From assembly GCA_949299015.1 (NCBI GenBank), contig CASFYT010000019.1, positions 1 to 42,827 of the forward strand: DNA of 42,827 bases, read 5' to 3'. Source of the stretch: an uncultured Bacillota bacterium (GTDB lineage Bacteria > Bacillota_I > Bacilli_A > RFN20 > CAG-288). Under the pieces are notes generated by a model. It saw nothing but the letters and a program-made list of their open reading frames with translations, did not search any database and was not told the DNA's origin. Shown piece by piece: positions 30,934-39,442 of the stretch. Every line of letters starts with the position of its first letter. The stretch's first letter is position 1. The translations under genes were made by a program, and so were the position numbers.

Positions 30934-32203
30934 TTTTCGTGGCCTCCTTCTGGTCGTGCCCCTTCTTCTTCCGTCGGAGGAAGGGGAGGCCGGCGCCGCG
31001 CAGGAAGATGTTGTTCATCAGGACGGCGAAGGCCGATCCGTAGAGGATGATGGCGACCATGATGTCGGTGAAGGTGTCGTTGTAGGTGCCGATGCCCTGC
31101 AGGCCGATGCCCGAGACCTGGATGAAGGAGATGATGAAGGTCGTGAAGATGATCCCGAGGGGGTTGTTGTTGGCCAGGAGTGCGATCGGAATCGCGTCGA
31201 AGCCGGTCTGGGCGACGGAGGTGCGGTTGTAGACGTAGACGGAGTTGCCGAGGAGATAGTAGCACGCGCCGGCCAGGCCGGAGAGGGCGACGGCGATGAC
31301 GAAGGAGAGGATGATGTTGCGCTTGGAGGAGATGCCGGCGTAGTCGGCGGCGTCTCGGCTGAAGCCGACGGCGCGCAGGCGGTAGCCGAAGGTCGTCTTG
31401 AAGAGGACGACGAAGAGGACGATGGCGAGGATGACGCCGAAGACGATGGTGACGTTGAGGTAGCGGTTGGTCGAGAAGGAGGGCAGGCAGATGTCGTTCC
31501 CATGGACGGAGTTCAGGTTGATGGACCGGTTCGGGTTGTTGGGATCCAGCAGTCCCGGGACGTTGAAGAGCATGAAGTTGTTGAGGAAGAGGACGATCCA
31601 GTTGACCATGATCGAGGTGATGACCTCGTTGACGTTGAAGTAGGCCTTGAGGATGCCGGGTATGGAGCCGATCACGGCGCCGGAGACGATGCCCATCAGG
31701 GCCGTGACGTACCAGGGCAGCTGGAGATTGACCGCACCGATGAGGGCCACCATGCCGCCGATCATGTATTGGCCGGGGGCGCCGATGTTGAAGAGGCCGC
31801 ACTTGTAGCAGAAGCCGATGGAGAGGGCGCAAAGGAGCAGGGGGCCGGCCGTGTATACGACGCGTTCCAGGTTCTGGAAGCCGTACTGGAAGAAGGATCG
31901 GATGCCAAGGCCGATGTTGGCGGGATCCATCAGCATGAGGAGGAATCCGAGGATCAGACCCAGGACGATGCAGACGCCGGAGGAGAGGACGGTGATGAGC
32001 ATCGACTTGGCGAAGAAGGCGTTGTGTTCCTTGCGCTCTTCCTTCGAGCGCGGGCTCTCGTTGACGTGAAGGGAGGACGTCAGGAGGCGGTATTCCGGAC
32101 GGGAACGGTATTCCCAGCGGTTGAGGCGCCTCTTTCTCTTGACGCCGCCGTCGAGATAGGCCAGCGGGGCGTTGAGGGCGTCGTTGACGTTCTTGAGGGA
32201 CAT
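30926..32203 (-). CDS. nupP: Nucleoside ABC transporter permease (NupP-like)
   Basis: 425 residues, a longer permease of the same family as its neighbour, with an N-terminal charged cytosolic extension of about 75 residues before the first helix. KCGLFNIGAPGQYMIGGMVALIG (about 134-156) and FGYRLRAVGFSRDAADYAGISSKR (about 269-292) are the family segments. It pairs with the downstream permease. It starts directly after the ATPase stop (no gap) with an overlapping ribosome binding site, so translation is coupled. Confidence 0.92.
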   Translation of the reverse strand: MSLKNVNDALNAPLAYLDGGVKRKRRLNRWEYRSRPEYRLLTSSLHVNESPRSKEERKEHNAFFAKSMLITVLSSGVCIVLGLILGFLLMLMDPANIGLGIRSFFQYGFQNLERVVYTAGPLLLCALSIGFCYKCGLFNIGAPGQYMIGGMVALIGAVNLQLPWYVTALMGIVSGAVIGSIPGILKAYFNVNEVITSIMVNWIVLFLNNFMLFNVPGLLDPNNPNRSINLNSVHGNDICLPSFSTNRYLNVTIVFGVILAIVLFVVLFKTTFGYRLRAVGFSRDAADYAGISSKRNIILSFVIAVALSGLAGACYYLLGNSVYVYNRTSVAQTGFDAIPIALLANNNPLGIIFTTFIISFIQVSGIGLQGIGTYNDTFTDIMVAIILYGSAFAVLMNNIFLRGAGLPFLRRKKKGHDQKEATKND

Positions 32204-33772
32204 CTATTTCACCTCCTTTCTTTGGAAGGCTTCCTGGACGGAAGCGCCGGACATGTAGAGTCCGAGTTCCATGTAGTCGGTCTTCTTCGGATCGAAGACA
32301 CCGGTGATCCGACCTTCGTGAATCGTGTAGATGACATCGGCGAGGTCGAAGACTTCATCGAGTTCCAATGAGATGAGAAGAACGGCCTTGCGAGCATCCC
32401 GGACCTTCACGATTTCCTTATGAATCGTCGAGATGGCCCCGACATCCAAGCCGCGGGTCGGCTGGACGGCGAGCAGGAGGTCGCCATCGCGCTCGATCTC
32501 GCGTCCAACGATGACCTTCTGCTGGTTGCCTCCCGACATGGTTCTCGTGATGGTGTAGCTTCCCATCGTCGAGCGGATGTCGTACTTCTGGATCATCTCG
32601 TCGGCGTAGTCCTTGATGTCGCGTTCCTTGAGGAAGGAGGCGCGGGAGAAGGTGCCGTTCTCGGGCATCTCCTGGATGAAGTTGTACATGACGTTGTAGT
32701 CGAGGATGAGGCCGTGACGGTGCCGGTCGGAGGGGATGTGGTTGATGCCAAGCCTGTTGCGCTTCTTGATCGACAGCTTCTTGATTTCCGTCCCGTTGAG
32801 CTTGATGCTTCCCGACTTAGCCTTCCGGAGGCCGGCGATGGCCTCGACGAGCTCGTTCTGGCCGTTTCCGTCGATGCCCAGGAGGGCGACGATCTCTCCT
32901 TCATGAACGTCCAGGGAGAGATGGTCGACCAGGGGCTTGCCCATCAGGCTGTTGCGGATGGTCAGGTCCTGGATGGAGAGGACGACATCTCCCGGGTGGC
33001 TTTCCGACTTCGCCGTGACGAAGTCGACCTTGCTTCCGACCATCAGCTCCGCCATCTGCTCGTTGGTGAGCGTGTTCCGGTCGTAGGTGCCGACGACCTT
33101 GCCTCGACGAAGGATCGTGCAGCGGTCGGCGACCTCCTGGACCTCGTTGAGCTTGTGCGTGATGAAGAGGATGGTCTTTCCTTCCTTCTGGAGCATCTTG
33201 AAGACCTTCATCAGGTCTTCGATCTCCTCGGCCGTCAGGACAGCCGTCGGCTCGTCGAAGATCAGGATCTCGGCATCACGGTAGAGCATCTTCAGGATCT
33301 CGACCTTCTGCTGCATGCCGACGGTCATCTGCGAGGCCTTGCGGTTCAGGTCGACCTGGAGTCCGTAGGTCTTCATCAGGCGGTCGAGCTTCTCCCGGGC
33401 CTGCCGATACTTGAGGAAGCCGATCTTGTCGCAGTCCTCATGGCCGAGGACGATGTTCTCCAGGCCCGTGAAGACGTCCACGAGCATGAAGTGCTGATGG
33501 ACCATTCCGATTCCGTAGCGCGTGGCGTCGTTGGGATCGCGGACCTTGATCGTTTCGCCGTTGAGGAGGATCTGTCCTTCCGTCGGTTCGATCAAACCAA
33601 AAAGAATCGACATCAAAGTCGATTTCCCGGCGCCGTTCTCTCCCAGAAGGGCATGGATTTCCCCTCTTTTGATCTGGATATGGATGTCGTCGTTTGCGAC
33701 GAGCTGGTTGTTGAAGACCTTGGTGATGCCGTCGAACTCGATCACATAGGGCGTCTCTTTCTTGGATTCCAT
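32204..33772 (-). CDS. nupO: Nucleoside ABC transporter ATP-binding protein (NupO-like)
   Basis: 522 residues with two ABC domains. Domain 1: Walker A GENGAGKST (about 44-52) and Walker B ILIFDEPTAVLT. Domain 2: GIDGNGQNELVEAIAG (the non-canonical Walker A usual in YufO/RbsA-type proteins) and signature MSGGNQQKVIVGREI. It powers uptake of nucleosides captured by the lipoprotein. A strong hairpin lies in the 78-base gap after the lipoprotein gene. GGAGG lies about eight bases before the start. Confidence 0.94.
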   Translation of the reverse strand: MESKKETPYVIEFDGITKVFNNQLVANDDIHIQIKRGEIHALLGENGAGKSTLMSILFGLIEPTEGQILLNGETIKVRDPNDATRYGIGMVHQHFMLVDVFTGLENIVLGHEDCDKIGFLKYRQAREKLDRLMKTYGLQVDLNRKASQMTVGMQQKVEILKMLYRDAEILIFDEPTAVLTAEEIEDLMKVFKMLQKEGKTILFITHKLNEVQEVADRCTILRRGKVVGTYDRNTLTNEQMAELMVGSKVDFVTAKSESHPGDVVLSIQDLTIRNSLMGKPLVDHLSLDVHEGEIVALLGIDGNGQNELVEAIAGLRKAKSGSIKLNGTEIKKLSIKKRNRLGINHIPSDRHRHGLILDYNVMYNFIQEMPENGTFSRASFLKERDIKDYADEMIQKYDIRSTMGSYTITRTMSGGNQQKVIVGREIERDGDLLLAVQPTRGLDVGAISTIHKEIVKVRDARKAVLLISLELDEVFDLADVIYTIHEGRITGVFDPKKTDYMELGLYMSGASVQEAFQRKEVK

Positions 33773-33790
33773 AGGACCTCCCGCATTCGA

Positions 33791-33832
33791 TTTTTTTATA
33801 AAACACTGCCACGGCGCAAAACCGTGGCAGTG
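33791..33832 (-). terminator. Intra-operon stem-loop between lipoprotein and ATPase genes
   Basis: An 11-pair stem (CACTGCCACGG with CCGTGGCAGTG) followed on the minus strand by TTTTATAAAAAAA. The T run is interrupted, so partial termination is likely, giving excess binding protein over transporter, as usual for such importers. Confidence 0.75.
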
Positions 33833-33850
33833 CGATCGTCAAAGGGCGAC

Positions 33851-34993
33851 TTACCAGGCCGCGTCGTCCTGGGAATCGTAGTTGACCGTGACGAGGTCCG
33901 TGTTGCGTCCCTTCGTGTCGAAAGTGACTTCGGAACCCTCGAGGGCGACACCGGTGTAGGTGCTGTCCGCGACGAGCTTGTCGAAGACCTCTTCGTACTG
34001 AGCCGTCGTGAAGGTCTCGAATCCCCACGAAGCCTCAGCAGTCGGAAGTCCGACCATGCCATCGGAGGCGCCGACGGTCTTGGTCTTTCCGGCGAGATCC
34101 TCCGGCCAGGCCGTTCCGTTGCCTTCGACGAACCAGGAATCGAGGGCATCCATCGTGGATTCCTTCAGGCCCTTCATGGCCGAGGAGATGACGACGTCCG
34201 GAGCCTGGCTGTACTGGTCGACGTCGACGCCGAAGACCTTGCGGCTTCCGGCATCCTTGCGGGCGGAGGAGACGACGGACTGGAAGATCTTCCCGCCACA
34301 GGCGAAGACGGCCTCGACGCCGTCGTTGTACCAGGTGTCGCAGCGGGAGACGATGTCCGGATCCGGATTGAAGGTTCCGGAGTAGTTGTACTCGACTTCG
34401 ACCTCGACGTTGAGCTCGGTCGCCGCAGCCAAGATGCCGGCGACATAGCCCCAGCCGTACTTCTCAACGGCATTTCCCTTCATGCCGCCTTCGAAGGCGA
34501 GGTGGCGGTAGCCGTCCTTGACGGCCGCATAGCCGAGCAGGAAGCCGCACTCGTTCTCGCGGTAGAGGATGTTGTGGGTATTGCTCGTGGTCTCATAGTC
34601 ATCCGGCTCGTAGCTGCCGTCGACGTGAGGTTCGCCGTCGAGGAGCAGGAAGCCGACCTCCGGATACTGCTTCTGAACCTCGTAGATCGCGCCTTCGAAC
34701 AGATAGCCCGGGCAGACGACGACCTTTGCACCGCGGTTGATCGCCTGCTCGATGGAGGCGATGCGGTCCTGCGTCGTGTCTTCCGCGGGACGGAAGTAGG
34801 CCTGGGCGAGATTGTTCTCCTCCGCGTAGGCAGTGACGCCCTCGTAGGTGAACTGATTGAAGGAACCGTCGTCGATGTTTCCGACGTCGGTGACCATGGC
34901 GATGTCGATCGGATCGCCCGAGGTCGTGTCGCAGCTCGCCAGTCCGGAGATTGCAATGAGGCTCAGCGCCATCCCAAAGATCTTCTTGTTCAT
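33851..34993 (-). CDS. nupN: BMP-family purine nucleoside-binding lipoprotein (NupN-like)
   Basis: 380 residues. Signal MNKKIFGMALSLIAISGLASC has a lipobox ending at Cys21. The Bmp/PnrA domain follows: IAMVTDVGNIDDGSFNQFTYEGV (about 31-53), GAKVVVCPGYLFEGAI, FLLGYAAVKDG (about 151-161), FEGGMKGNAVEKYGWGYVAG and VFACGGKIFQSVV. It captures purine nucleosides outside the membrane for the ABC transporter encoded downstream. The start at 34993 is chosen by signal peptide and the GGAGG site. A guanine-type riboswitch occupies its leader, which supports purine specificity. Confidence 0.95.
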   Translation of the reverse strand: MNKKIFGMALSLIAISGLASCDTTSGDPIDIAMVTDVGNIDDGSFNQFTYEGVTAYAEENNLAQAYFRPAEDTTQDRIASIEQAINRGAKVVVCPGYLFEGAIYEVQKQYPEVGFLLLDGEPHVDGSYEPDDYETTSNTHNILYRENECGFLLGYAAVKDGYRHLAFEGGMKGNAVEKYGWGYVAGILAAATELNVEVEVEYNYSGTFNPDPDIVSRCDTWYNDGVEAVFACGGKIFQSVVSSARKDAGSRKVFGVDVDQYSQAPDVVISSAMKGLKESTMDALDSWFVEGNGTAWPEDLAGKTKTVGASDGMVGLPTAEASWGFETFTTAQYEEVFDKLVADSTYTGVALEGSEVTFDTKGRNTDLVTVNYDSQDDAAW

Positions 34994-35032
34994 ACGTTCT
35001 TTCCTCCTTGGTTGTATGAAACGATCTTTTTG

Positions 35033-35065
35033 AAAAAATGGGCCCTTGATGAATAATGAGCCCAT
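35033..35065 (-). terminator. Riboswitch-controlled terminator
   Basis: On the minus strand ATGGGCTC pairs with GGGCCCAT around a 12-base loop and is followed by TTTTTTC. The 5' arm overlaps GGGTTAGATGG (35072-35062), which can instead pair over 11 positions with CCATTTAACTC (35105-35095), the 3' strand of aptamer stem P1 and adjacent bases. Ligand binding holds P1 and frees the terminator: an OFF switch. Confidence 0.85.
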
Positions 35066-35099
35066 CTAACCCGTGGAAAGCGTCGCGGTGTCTTGAGTT

Positions 35100-35168
35100 A
35101 AATGGATAGTCCCCTGTTGTGGCCGGGGCTAGAGACAGGGTCGCCTTGAAGACCCCCTATACCCATTT
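35100..35168 (-). ncRNA. Purine (guanine-type) riboswitch aptamer
   Basis: A 69-base three-way junction on the minus strand. P1 is AAATGG/CCATTT; J1/2 contains TATAG; P2 is GGGTC/GACCC; J2/3 reads GTCTCTAG (compare GTTTCTAC in the xpt guanine aptamer); P3 is CCCC/GGGG; J3/1 reads GACTAT exactly as in xpt. The C at the position of C74 indicates guanine-like rather than adenine recognition. L2 (AAGGC) and L3 (GGCC) can make the G-C kissing pairs. Two J2/3 bases differ from xpt (positions 48 and 53), so a variant ligand such as a guanine nucleoside cannot be excluded. It controls the nucleoside import operon. Confidence 0.85.
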
Positions 35169-35179
35169 CTTCAACCACC

Positions 35180-35188
35180 ATTCTAGCA
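35180..35188 (-). promoter_or_regulatory. Extended -10 promoter of the nucleoside import operon
   Basis: TGCTAGAAT on the minus strand (TGn plus TAGAAT) ends 11 bases before the aptamer. No clear -35 is seen, but the extended -10 and position fit. The rest of 35189-35339, up to the fba promoter, shows nothing else I can name. Confidence 0.6.
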
Positions 35189-35339
35189 CCATTCCTTCCG
35201 TTGTGCCCGACTTTTCCAACATTTTTTCATAAAAGCCCTTTCAAGAAGCGAAGAAGAAACATAAAGAAAGAAGCGAACCCCTTTTCCCGAAAAAAGAATC
35301 CGCGACTCTTGACAAGGAGCCATGAAAGACGAATTGGCA

Positions 35340-35368
35340 TTGCAGAGGAAACCGGGAGAGTTTAGAAT
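35340..35368 (+). promoter_or_regulatory. Promoter of the aldolase gene
   Basis: TTGCAG (35340-35345), 17-base spacer, TAGAAT (35363-35368); the gene begins 38 bases later with GGGAGG before its ATG. Confidence 0.65.
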
Positions 35369-35406
35369 ACTCGTGTCGAAACGATACATAGGGAGGTATC
35401 CATACC

Positions 35407-36282
35407 ATGTTAGTCAATGCTGCTCGGATGCTGAAGCTTGCCCGCGACGGACACTATGCCGTCGGACAGTTCAACATCAACAATCTGGAGTGGACGAAGG
35501 CCGTCCTCACGACGGCGCAGGAATGCAACTCTCCGGTCATCCTCGGCGTCAGCGAAGGCGCGGCGAAGTACATGACCGGTTTCAAGACCGTCGCCAGCAT
35601 GGTCCGTGCGATGGACGAGAGCCTGGGAATCACGGTTCCCGTCGCGCTCCATCTCGACCACGGAACCTACGAGGGCGCCAAGAAGTGCATCGAAGCCGGC
35701 TTCACCTCGATCATGTTCGACGGCTCCCACTTCGACTTCGACGAGAACGTCGCCAAGACGACGGAGCTCGTCAACCTCGCCCATGACCACGGCCTCTCCA
35801 TCGAGGCGGAGGTCGGTGCGATCGGCGGAACCGAGGACGGCGTCACGGCCGACGGCGAGATCGCCGATCCCGAGGAGTGCCGCAAGATCGCGGCTCTCGG
35901 CGTCGACTTCCTGGCGGCGGGCATCGGCAACATCCACGGCATCTATCCGGCCGGTTGGACGGGACTCCACTTCGACGCGCTCGAGCGCATCCACGAGGCG
36001 ACTGGCCACATCCCCCTTGTCCTCCATGGCGGCACGGGCATCCCGGACGAGCAGATCCGGAAGGCCATCGTCAACGGCGTCTCGAAGGTCAACGTCAACA
36101 CGGACTGCCAGCTCGTCTTCGCCGCGGCGACGGTCGACTACTGCGCTGCGGGCAAGGCCGCTCCCGACCCGGACAAGAAGGGCTTCGATCCTCGTAAGCT
36201 CCTCAAGCCCGGCTACGAGGCCATCAAGGCAAAGGTCAAGGAGCGGATGGAAGTCTTCGGCTCCATCGGCAAGGCCCACTAA
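35407..36282 (+). CDS. fba: Class II fructose-1,6-bisphosphate aldolase
   Basis: 291 residues. Zinc and catalytic motifs: VALHLDHGTYEGAKKCIEAG (Asp/His, about 79-98), SIEAEVGAIGGTEDG (about 131-145), GIGNIHGIYP (about 176-185) and VLHGGTGIPDEQI (about 207-219), with the phosphate-binding NVNTDCQ. It splits fructose 1,6-bisphosphate in glycolysis and works in reverse in gluconeogenesis. The usual GSVHG is GNIHG here, a small variation. Monocistronic, with its own promoter and terminator. Confidence 0.96.
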   Translation: MLVNAARMLKLARDGHYAVGQFNINNLEWTKAVLTTAQECNSPVILGVSEGAAKYMTGFKTVASMVRAMDESLGITVPVALHLDHGTYEGAKKCIEAGFTSIMFDGSHFDFDENVAKTTELVNLAHDHGLSIEAEVGAIGGTEDGVTADGEIADPEECRKIAALGVDFLAAGIGNIHGIYPAGWTGLHFDALERIHEATGHIPLVLHGGTGIPDEQIRKAIVNGVSKVNVNTDCQLVFAAATVDYCAAGKAAPDPDKKGFDPRKLLKPGYEAIKAKVKERMEVFGSIGKAH

Positions 36283-36301
36283 GGTCATCCGAGAAATCTT
36301 C

Positions 36302-36333
36302 GCTGCTTCTCCTTTCCGGGGAAGCAGCTTTTC
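36302..36333 (+). terminator. Terminator after fba
   Basis: GCTGCTTCTCC and GGGGAAGCAGC pair around TTTCC, followed by TTTTCG. Confidence 0.9.
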
Positions 36334-36371
36334 GTAATTCTTTCTGACGCACGTTTCCTGAAGGTCTGAAT

Positions 36372-36929
36372 ATGGAGCAAGACAGCGAAGTCTTCACGCC
36401 CGTCTTGAATCAGGATGAAAGGATTCTGTTTTTTGCAAAGCCGAATCGGAGACGGATGGTATTCGTCAATTTGCTTGCATTAAGCATCTATTTTATTCTT
36501 TTCGGAATTGCTTTCCTGATCTGGGGAATCGTCGTCTCCCTCGACACTCCGAGCGATTCCTCGTTCTATGGGTTGCTGTTTGGCATCGGCGCCCTCTTCA
36601 TTCTCTTCTTTCCGCTCATCATTGCCCTGAACCAGGCTCTCTATCGGAAGACGTACTACGCCGTTACGACAGAGCGCATCCTGATCCGAAGCGGAGTCGT
36701 CGGGATCGACTACAAGAGCCTCGACATCGCGACGATCGGTTCTGTCAACGTCAACGTGAACTTCCTCGACAAATGCATGCAGGAAAATACCGGAAGCGTC
36801 ACCTTCGCCTCAAGCAGCATCCCGGTCACTTCAAACGGTGTCCGCTTCGGGTTCCACCATCTCGACTGTCCCTACGATGCCTATCGCGCAATCAAGGAGT
36901 TGATCGACCGGCAGAAGAAGGCACTGTAA
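36372..36929 (+). CDS. PH-domain (bPH2/YdbS-like) membrane protein
   Basis: 185 residues. Two membrane helices (about 29-54 and 65-86) are followed by a cytosolic bacterial PH domain starting YYAVTTERILIRSGVVGIDYKSLDI (about 95-119), the hallmark of the bPH2 family. Molecular function is unknown for most members; some are linked to envelope stress. The ribosome binding site (GAAGG) is weak. Codon use is less GC-biased than in neighbours. Confidence 0.85.
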   Translation: MEQDSEVFTPVLNQDERILFFAKPNRRRMVFVNLLALSIYFILFGIAFLIWGIVVSLDTPSDSSFYGLLFGIGALFILFFPLIIALNQALYRKTYYAVTTERILIRSGVVGIDYKSLDIATIGSVNVNVNFLDKCMQENTGSVTFASSSIPVTSNGVRFGFHHLDCPYDAYRAIKELIDRQKKAL

Positions 36930-36932
36930 TCG

Positions 36933-36965
36933 AAAAAGGGGCTGGGAAGGTTCCGGCCCCTTTTC
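36933..36965. terminator. Bidirectional terminator between the PH protein and glycosidase genes
   Basis: AAAAAGGGGC and GGCCCCTTTTC form the outer stem; the convergent glycosidase stop lies 17 bases away, so it can serve both strands. Confidence 0.85.
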
Positions 36966-36981
36966 GTTTCGTCAATCGCGA

Positions 36982-38526
36982 TCAGTCCAGAAGCCGGAGC
37001 AGGACTCCGCTTCCGGGAAGAAGGGTGATCCGCCGTTCCTCAAGGCGCGGCTCATGGAGAGCCGAGAGCAGGACCTCGGCCTTCGAGGGAAGGTCGAAGC
37101 TCCGGGCTTCCTTCGAGACGTTGAAGAGGACGACCATCCTCTTTCCGCGACGATAGGCCAGGAAGGGATCGTCCTCCTTGGCGGAGAGGATTTCCATGCT
37201 CCGGTCGTCGTGGAGCTCTTCCTCCTCCTTGCGCAGGTGGAGGAGCTTCTGGGTGAAGCAAAGCAGGGAGTCCTCGTCCTCCAGCTGGGCCTGGACGTTC
37301 GTCTCCTTGTAGGAGGGGTCGACGGGAATGTAGGTCTTCTCGGAGGTCGAGAAGCCGGCGTTCAGGCTGTCGTCCCAGGCCATCGGGGATCGGGAACCGG
37401 TGCGCTGATAGCCGCCCTCGACGGAGGTGAGGCCCTCCTCGTAGGGCATGGCGATCTCGTCGCCGTAGTAGAGGAAGGGGACGCAGGGCAGGGTGTAGAG
37501 GAAGAGGAAGTAGAGCTTGAACTCGTCGGCGGTCAGGTTTCTCCTGAGGCGGATGGTGTCGTGGTTTCCGGTGATCATCGCGATGTGGCCATGGTATTGG
37601 TCCGCGTACTGGAGCTGCTGGAGGTAATAGTCGAGGAATTTCTTCGCATCGTGTCGGGGGCTGTCGAGCTTGAAGAACGCCTCCTTGCTGCGGCTCATCA
37701 GGGAATGGACGGGGCTGAACTCGTCCTGGAGCAGGAAGTCCATGTCGAAGCCGGCCTCCAGGGAACGGCGGGGGCAGGACCATTCGCTGACGAACGCCGC
37801 TTCCGGATAGTCCTTGTCGATGCCCTCGAAGATCTTCTGCCAGATGTAGACCGTCCCCTCGAAGTCCTTGTCCCGCTTGACGAGCCATCCGGCCATGTCG
37901 CAGCGGAAGCCGTCGCAGCCCTTGTCGAGGTAGAAGCGAATCACGTCCTGCATCGCCTTCACGACCTTCTTCGGCCCTTCGCCCCGATAGGATTCCTCCC
38001 AGTCGTTGACGATTTCGTCGTATCCGTAGTTGAGGGCGGGCTGGATGGAGTAGAAGTTGGTCAGGACCGTGCCGTTGCGGTCGTAGAAGCCGCGGACATA
38101 GGGCAGGTCCTTGGGGTTCTTCCAGACGCCGTCGGTCCAGAGGAAATAGTCGCTGTATTCGTTTCTCTCCGCGGAGGCGGACTTCCGGAACCACGGGCTG
38201 TCGATGGCCGTATGGCCAGGGACGAGGTCGAGAAGGACGCGGATTCCCCGCCGGTGGGCCTCGTCGAAGAGGCGGTAGAGGTCCTCGTTGGTGCCGTAGC
38301 GCGGCGCGACTCGGTAGTAGTCGGTGACGTCATAACCGGCATCGTAGAAGGGGGAGAGGAAGAGCGGGTTGAGCCAGAGGGCGTCGAAGCCCATCTCCTT
38401 GATGTAGTCGAGCTTGCGGATGATGCCTTCGATGTCGCCGATTCCGTCTCCGTTGGTGTCGTAATACGACTGTGGATAGATTTCGTAGAAGTTGGCGCTC
38501 TTGAGCCACTGAGCCTTTCTTGCCAT
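36982..38526 (-). CDS. GH13 α-glucosidase/oligo-1,6-glucosidase-like enzyme
   Basis: 514 residues, no signal peptide, so cytosolic. GH13 core: FYEIYPQSYYDTNGDGIGDIEGI, DLVPGHT (about 100-106), nucleophile Asp210 in DGFRCDMAGW, acid/base Glu248 in VSEWS, and Asp323 in GNHDTIR, then a C-terminal β domain. It should hydrolyse short α-glucosides; linkage preference cannot be set from sequence. The start at 38526 has AAGGAAAGG about ten bases before. The three genes upstream on the same strand end 17 bases before it, so it may be part of that operon. Confidence 0.9.
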   Translation of the reverse strand: MARKAQWLKSANFYEIYPQSYYDTNGDGIGDIEGIIRKLDYIKEMGFDALWLNPLFLSPFYDAGYDVTDYYRVAPRYGTNEDLYRLFDEAHRRGIRVLLDLVPGHTAIDSPWFRKSASAERNEYSDYFLWTDGVWKNPKDLPYVRGFYDRNGTVLTNFYSIQPALNYGYDEIVNDWEESYRGEGPKKVVKAMQDVIRFYLDKGCDGFRCDMAGWLVKRDKDFEGTVYIWQKIFEGIDKDYPEAAFVSEWSCPRRSLEAGFDMDFLLQDEFSPVHSLMSRSKEAFFKLDSPRHDAKKFLDYYLQQLQYADQYHGHIAMITGNHDTIRLRRNLTADEFKLYFLFLYTLPCVPFLYYGDEIAMPYEEGLTSVEGGYQRTGSRSPMAWDDSLNAGFSTSEKTYIPVDPSYKETNVQAQLEDEDSLLCFTQKLLHLRKEEEELHDDRSMEILSAKEDDPFLAYRRGKRMVVLFNVSKEARSFDLPSKAEVLLSALHEPRLEERRITLLPGSGVLLRLLD

Positions 38527-38542
38527 GAGTCGATTCCTTTCC

Positions 38543-39442
38543 TTAGGGAAGCACGTTCCCTGTCGATACGTAGAGATGATACCAGTCTTCCTTCTCAAGA
38601 ACAACGTCCTTGGCCTGTGCGGCCGTCTTCAGGTATTCCCTGTTCAGGCCGCCGACGATGACCTCGACGTTCTCTCCCAGGGAGAGGAGGAAGGACAGCG
38701 CAATCGCGGCCTCGGAGCAGCGGTACTTTCCGGCGAGCTCCTTGAGGACCGTGCGGCATTCCTCCATCGAGGGATGGCGGAAGAGGCTGCCCCCGAAGAG
38801 CCCGACCTGGAAGGGTGACCAGCACTGGAGGAACATCCGTCTCCGCTTGAGATAGAAGTAGAGGCCGTCGGCATGGTTCGAGCCTCTCTTGTCCAAGTCG
38901 ACCTGGAAGGTGGAGGAGAGGAGGTCGAGATGGCCCAGCCCCAGCTGGAGCTGGTCGGATTCGAAGCCGATGCCCTCGCCCTCGAGGTATTCGATCTGCT
39001 CCCGGTCCATGTTGCTGACGCCGAAGGACGAGACGGCGCCCTCCTCCCGAAGCGTCCTGAGGGCCGCAAGGACGTCCTCTCGATCCATGAAGATGTCGGG
39101 GCGATGGAGGAGAAGGGCGTCCAGCGAGGGAAGGCCGAGGCGGCGAAGGCTATCGTGGACCGCCTCGACAAGGTAGGATCCGGAGAAGTCGTAGTAGCAG
39201 GGACGGTCCGGCTTGTTGACGATTCCGACCTTGCTCTGGAGGAAGAATTTCTCGCGTAGGCCCGGATGGAGGGCAAAGACCTGTCCGAGGACCTCCTCGG
39301 CCCGTCCGCGGGAGTAGACGTCGGCGACGTCGATCGCGTCGATTCCCAGCTCCAAGGCCAGGAAGAGCAGATCCTCCAGCTCGTCGACGCGCACTTCGTT
39401 CATGCGCATCAGGCCGAGGATCAAGGGATGCCTGCTTCTCAT
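38543..39442 (-). CDS. Aldo/keto reductase (YdhF-like)
   Basis: 299 residues, AKR barrel. The catalytic tetrad is visible: Asp and Tyr in IDVADVYSRG (about 38-47), Lys in FLQSKVGI (about 71) and His in DALLLHRPD (about 113). Substrate binding and NADPH loops follow (WSPFQVGLFGG). It reduces an unidentified carbonyl. The ATG overlaps the stop of the YbaK-like gene by four bases. Final gene of a coupled cluster or penultimate before the glycosidase. Confidence 0.9.
   Translation of the reverse strand: MRSRHPLILGLMRMNEVRVDELEDLLFLALELGIDAIDVADVYSRGRAEEVLGQVFALHPGLREKFFLQSKVGIVNKPDRPCYYDFSGSYLVEAVHDSLRRLGLPSLDALLLHRPDIFMDREDVLAALRTLREEGAVSSFGVSNMDREQIEYLEGEGIGFESDQLQLGLGHLDLLSSTFQVDLDKRGSNHADGLYFYLKRRRMFLQCWSPFQVGLFGGSLFRHPSMEECRTVLKELAGKYRCSEAAIALSFLLSLGENVEVIVGGLNREYLKTAAQAKDVVLEKEDWYHLYVSTGNVLP

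Noticed and set aside
32420-35056. Plus-strand 878-codon frame opposite the nucleoside operon
   Set aside because: Asp/Val/Leu-rich antisense of the ATPase and lipoprotein genes, which are certain.
35033-35168. T-box, preQ1, THF or ZTP leader as an alternative for the nucleoside operon
   Set aside because: None of their conserved cores is present, whereas the J1/2, J2/3 and J3/1 strings match the purine aptamer in order and length.
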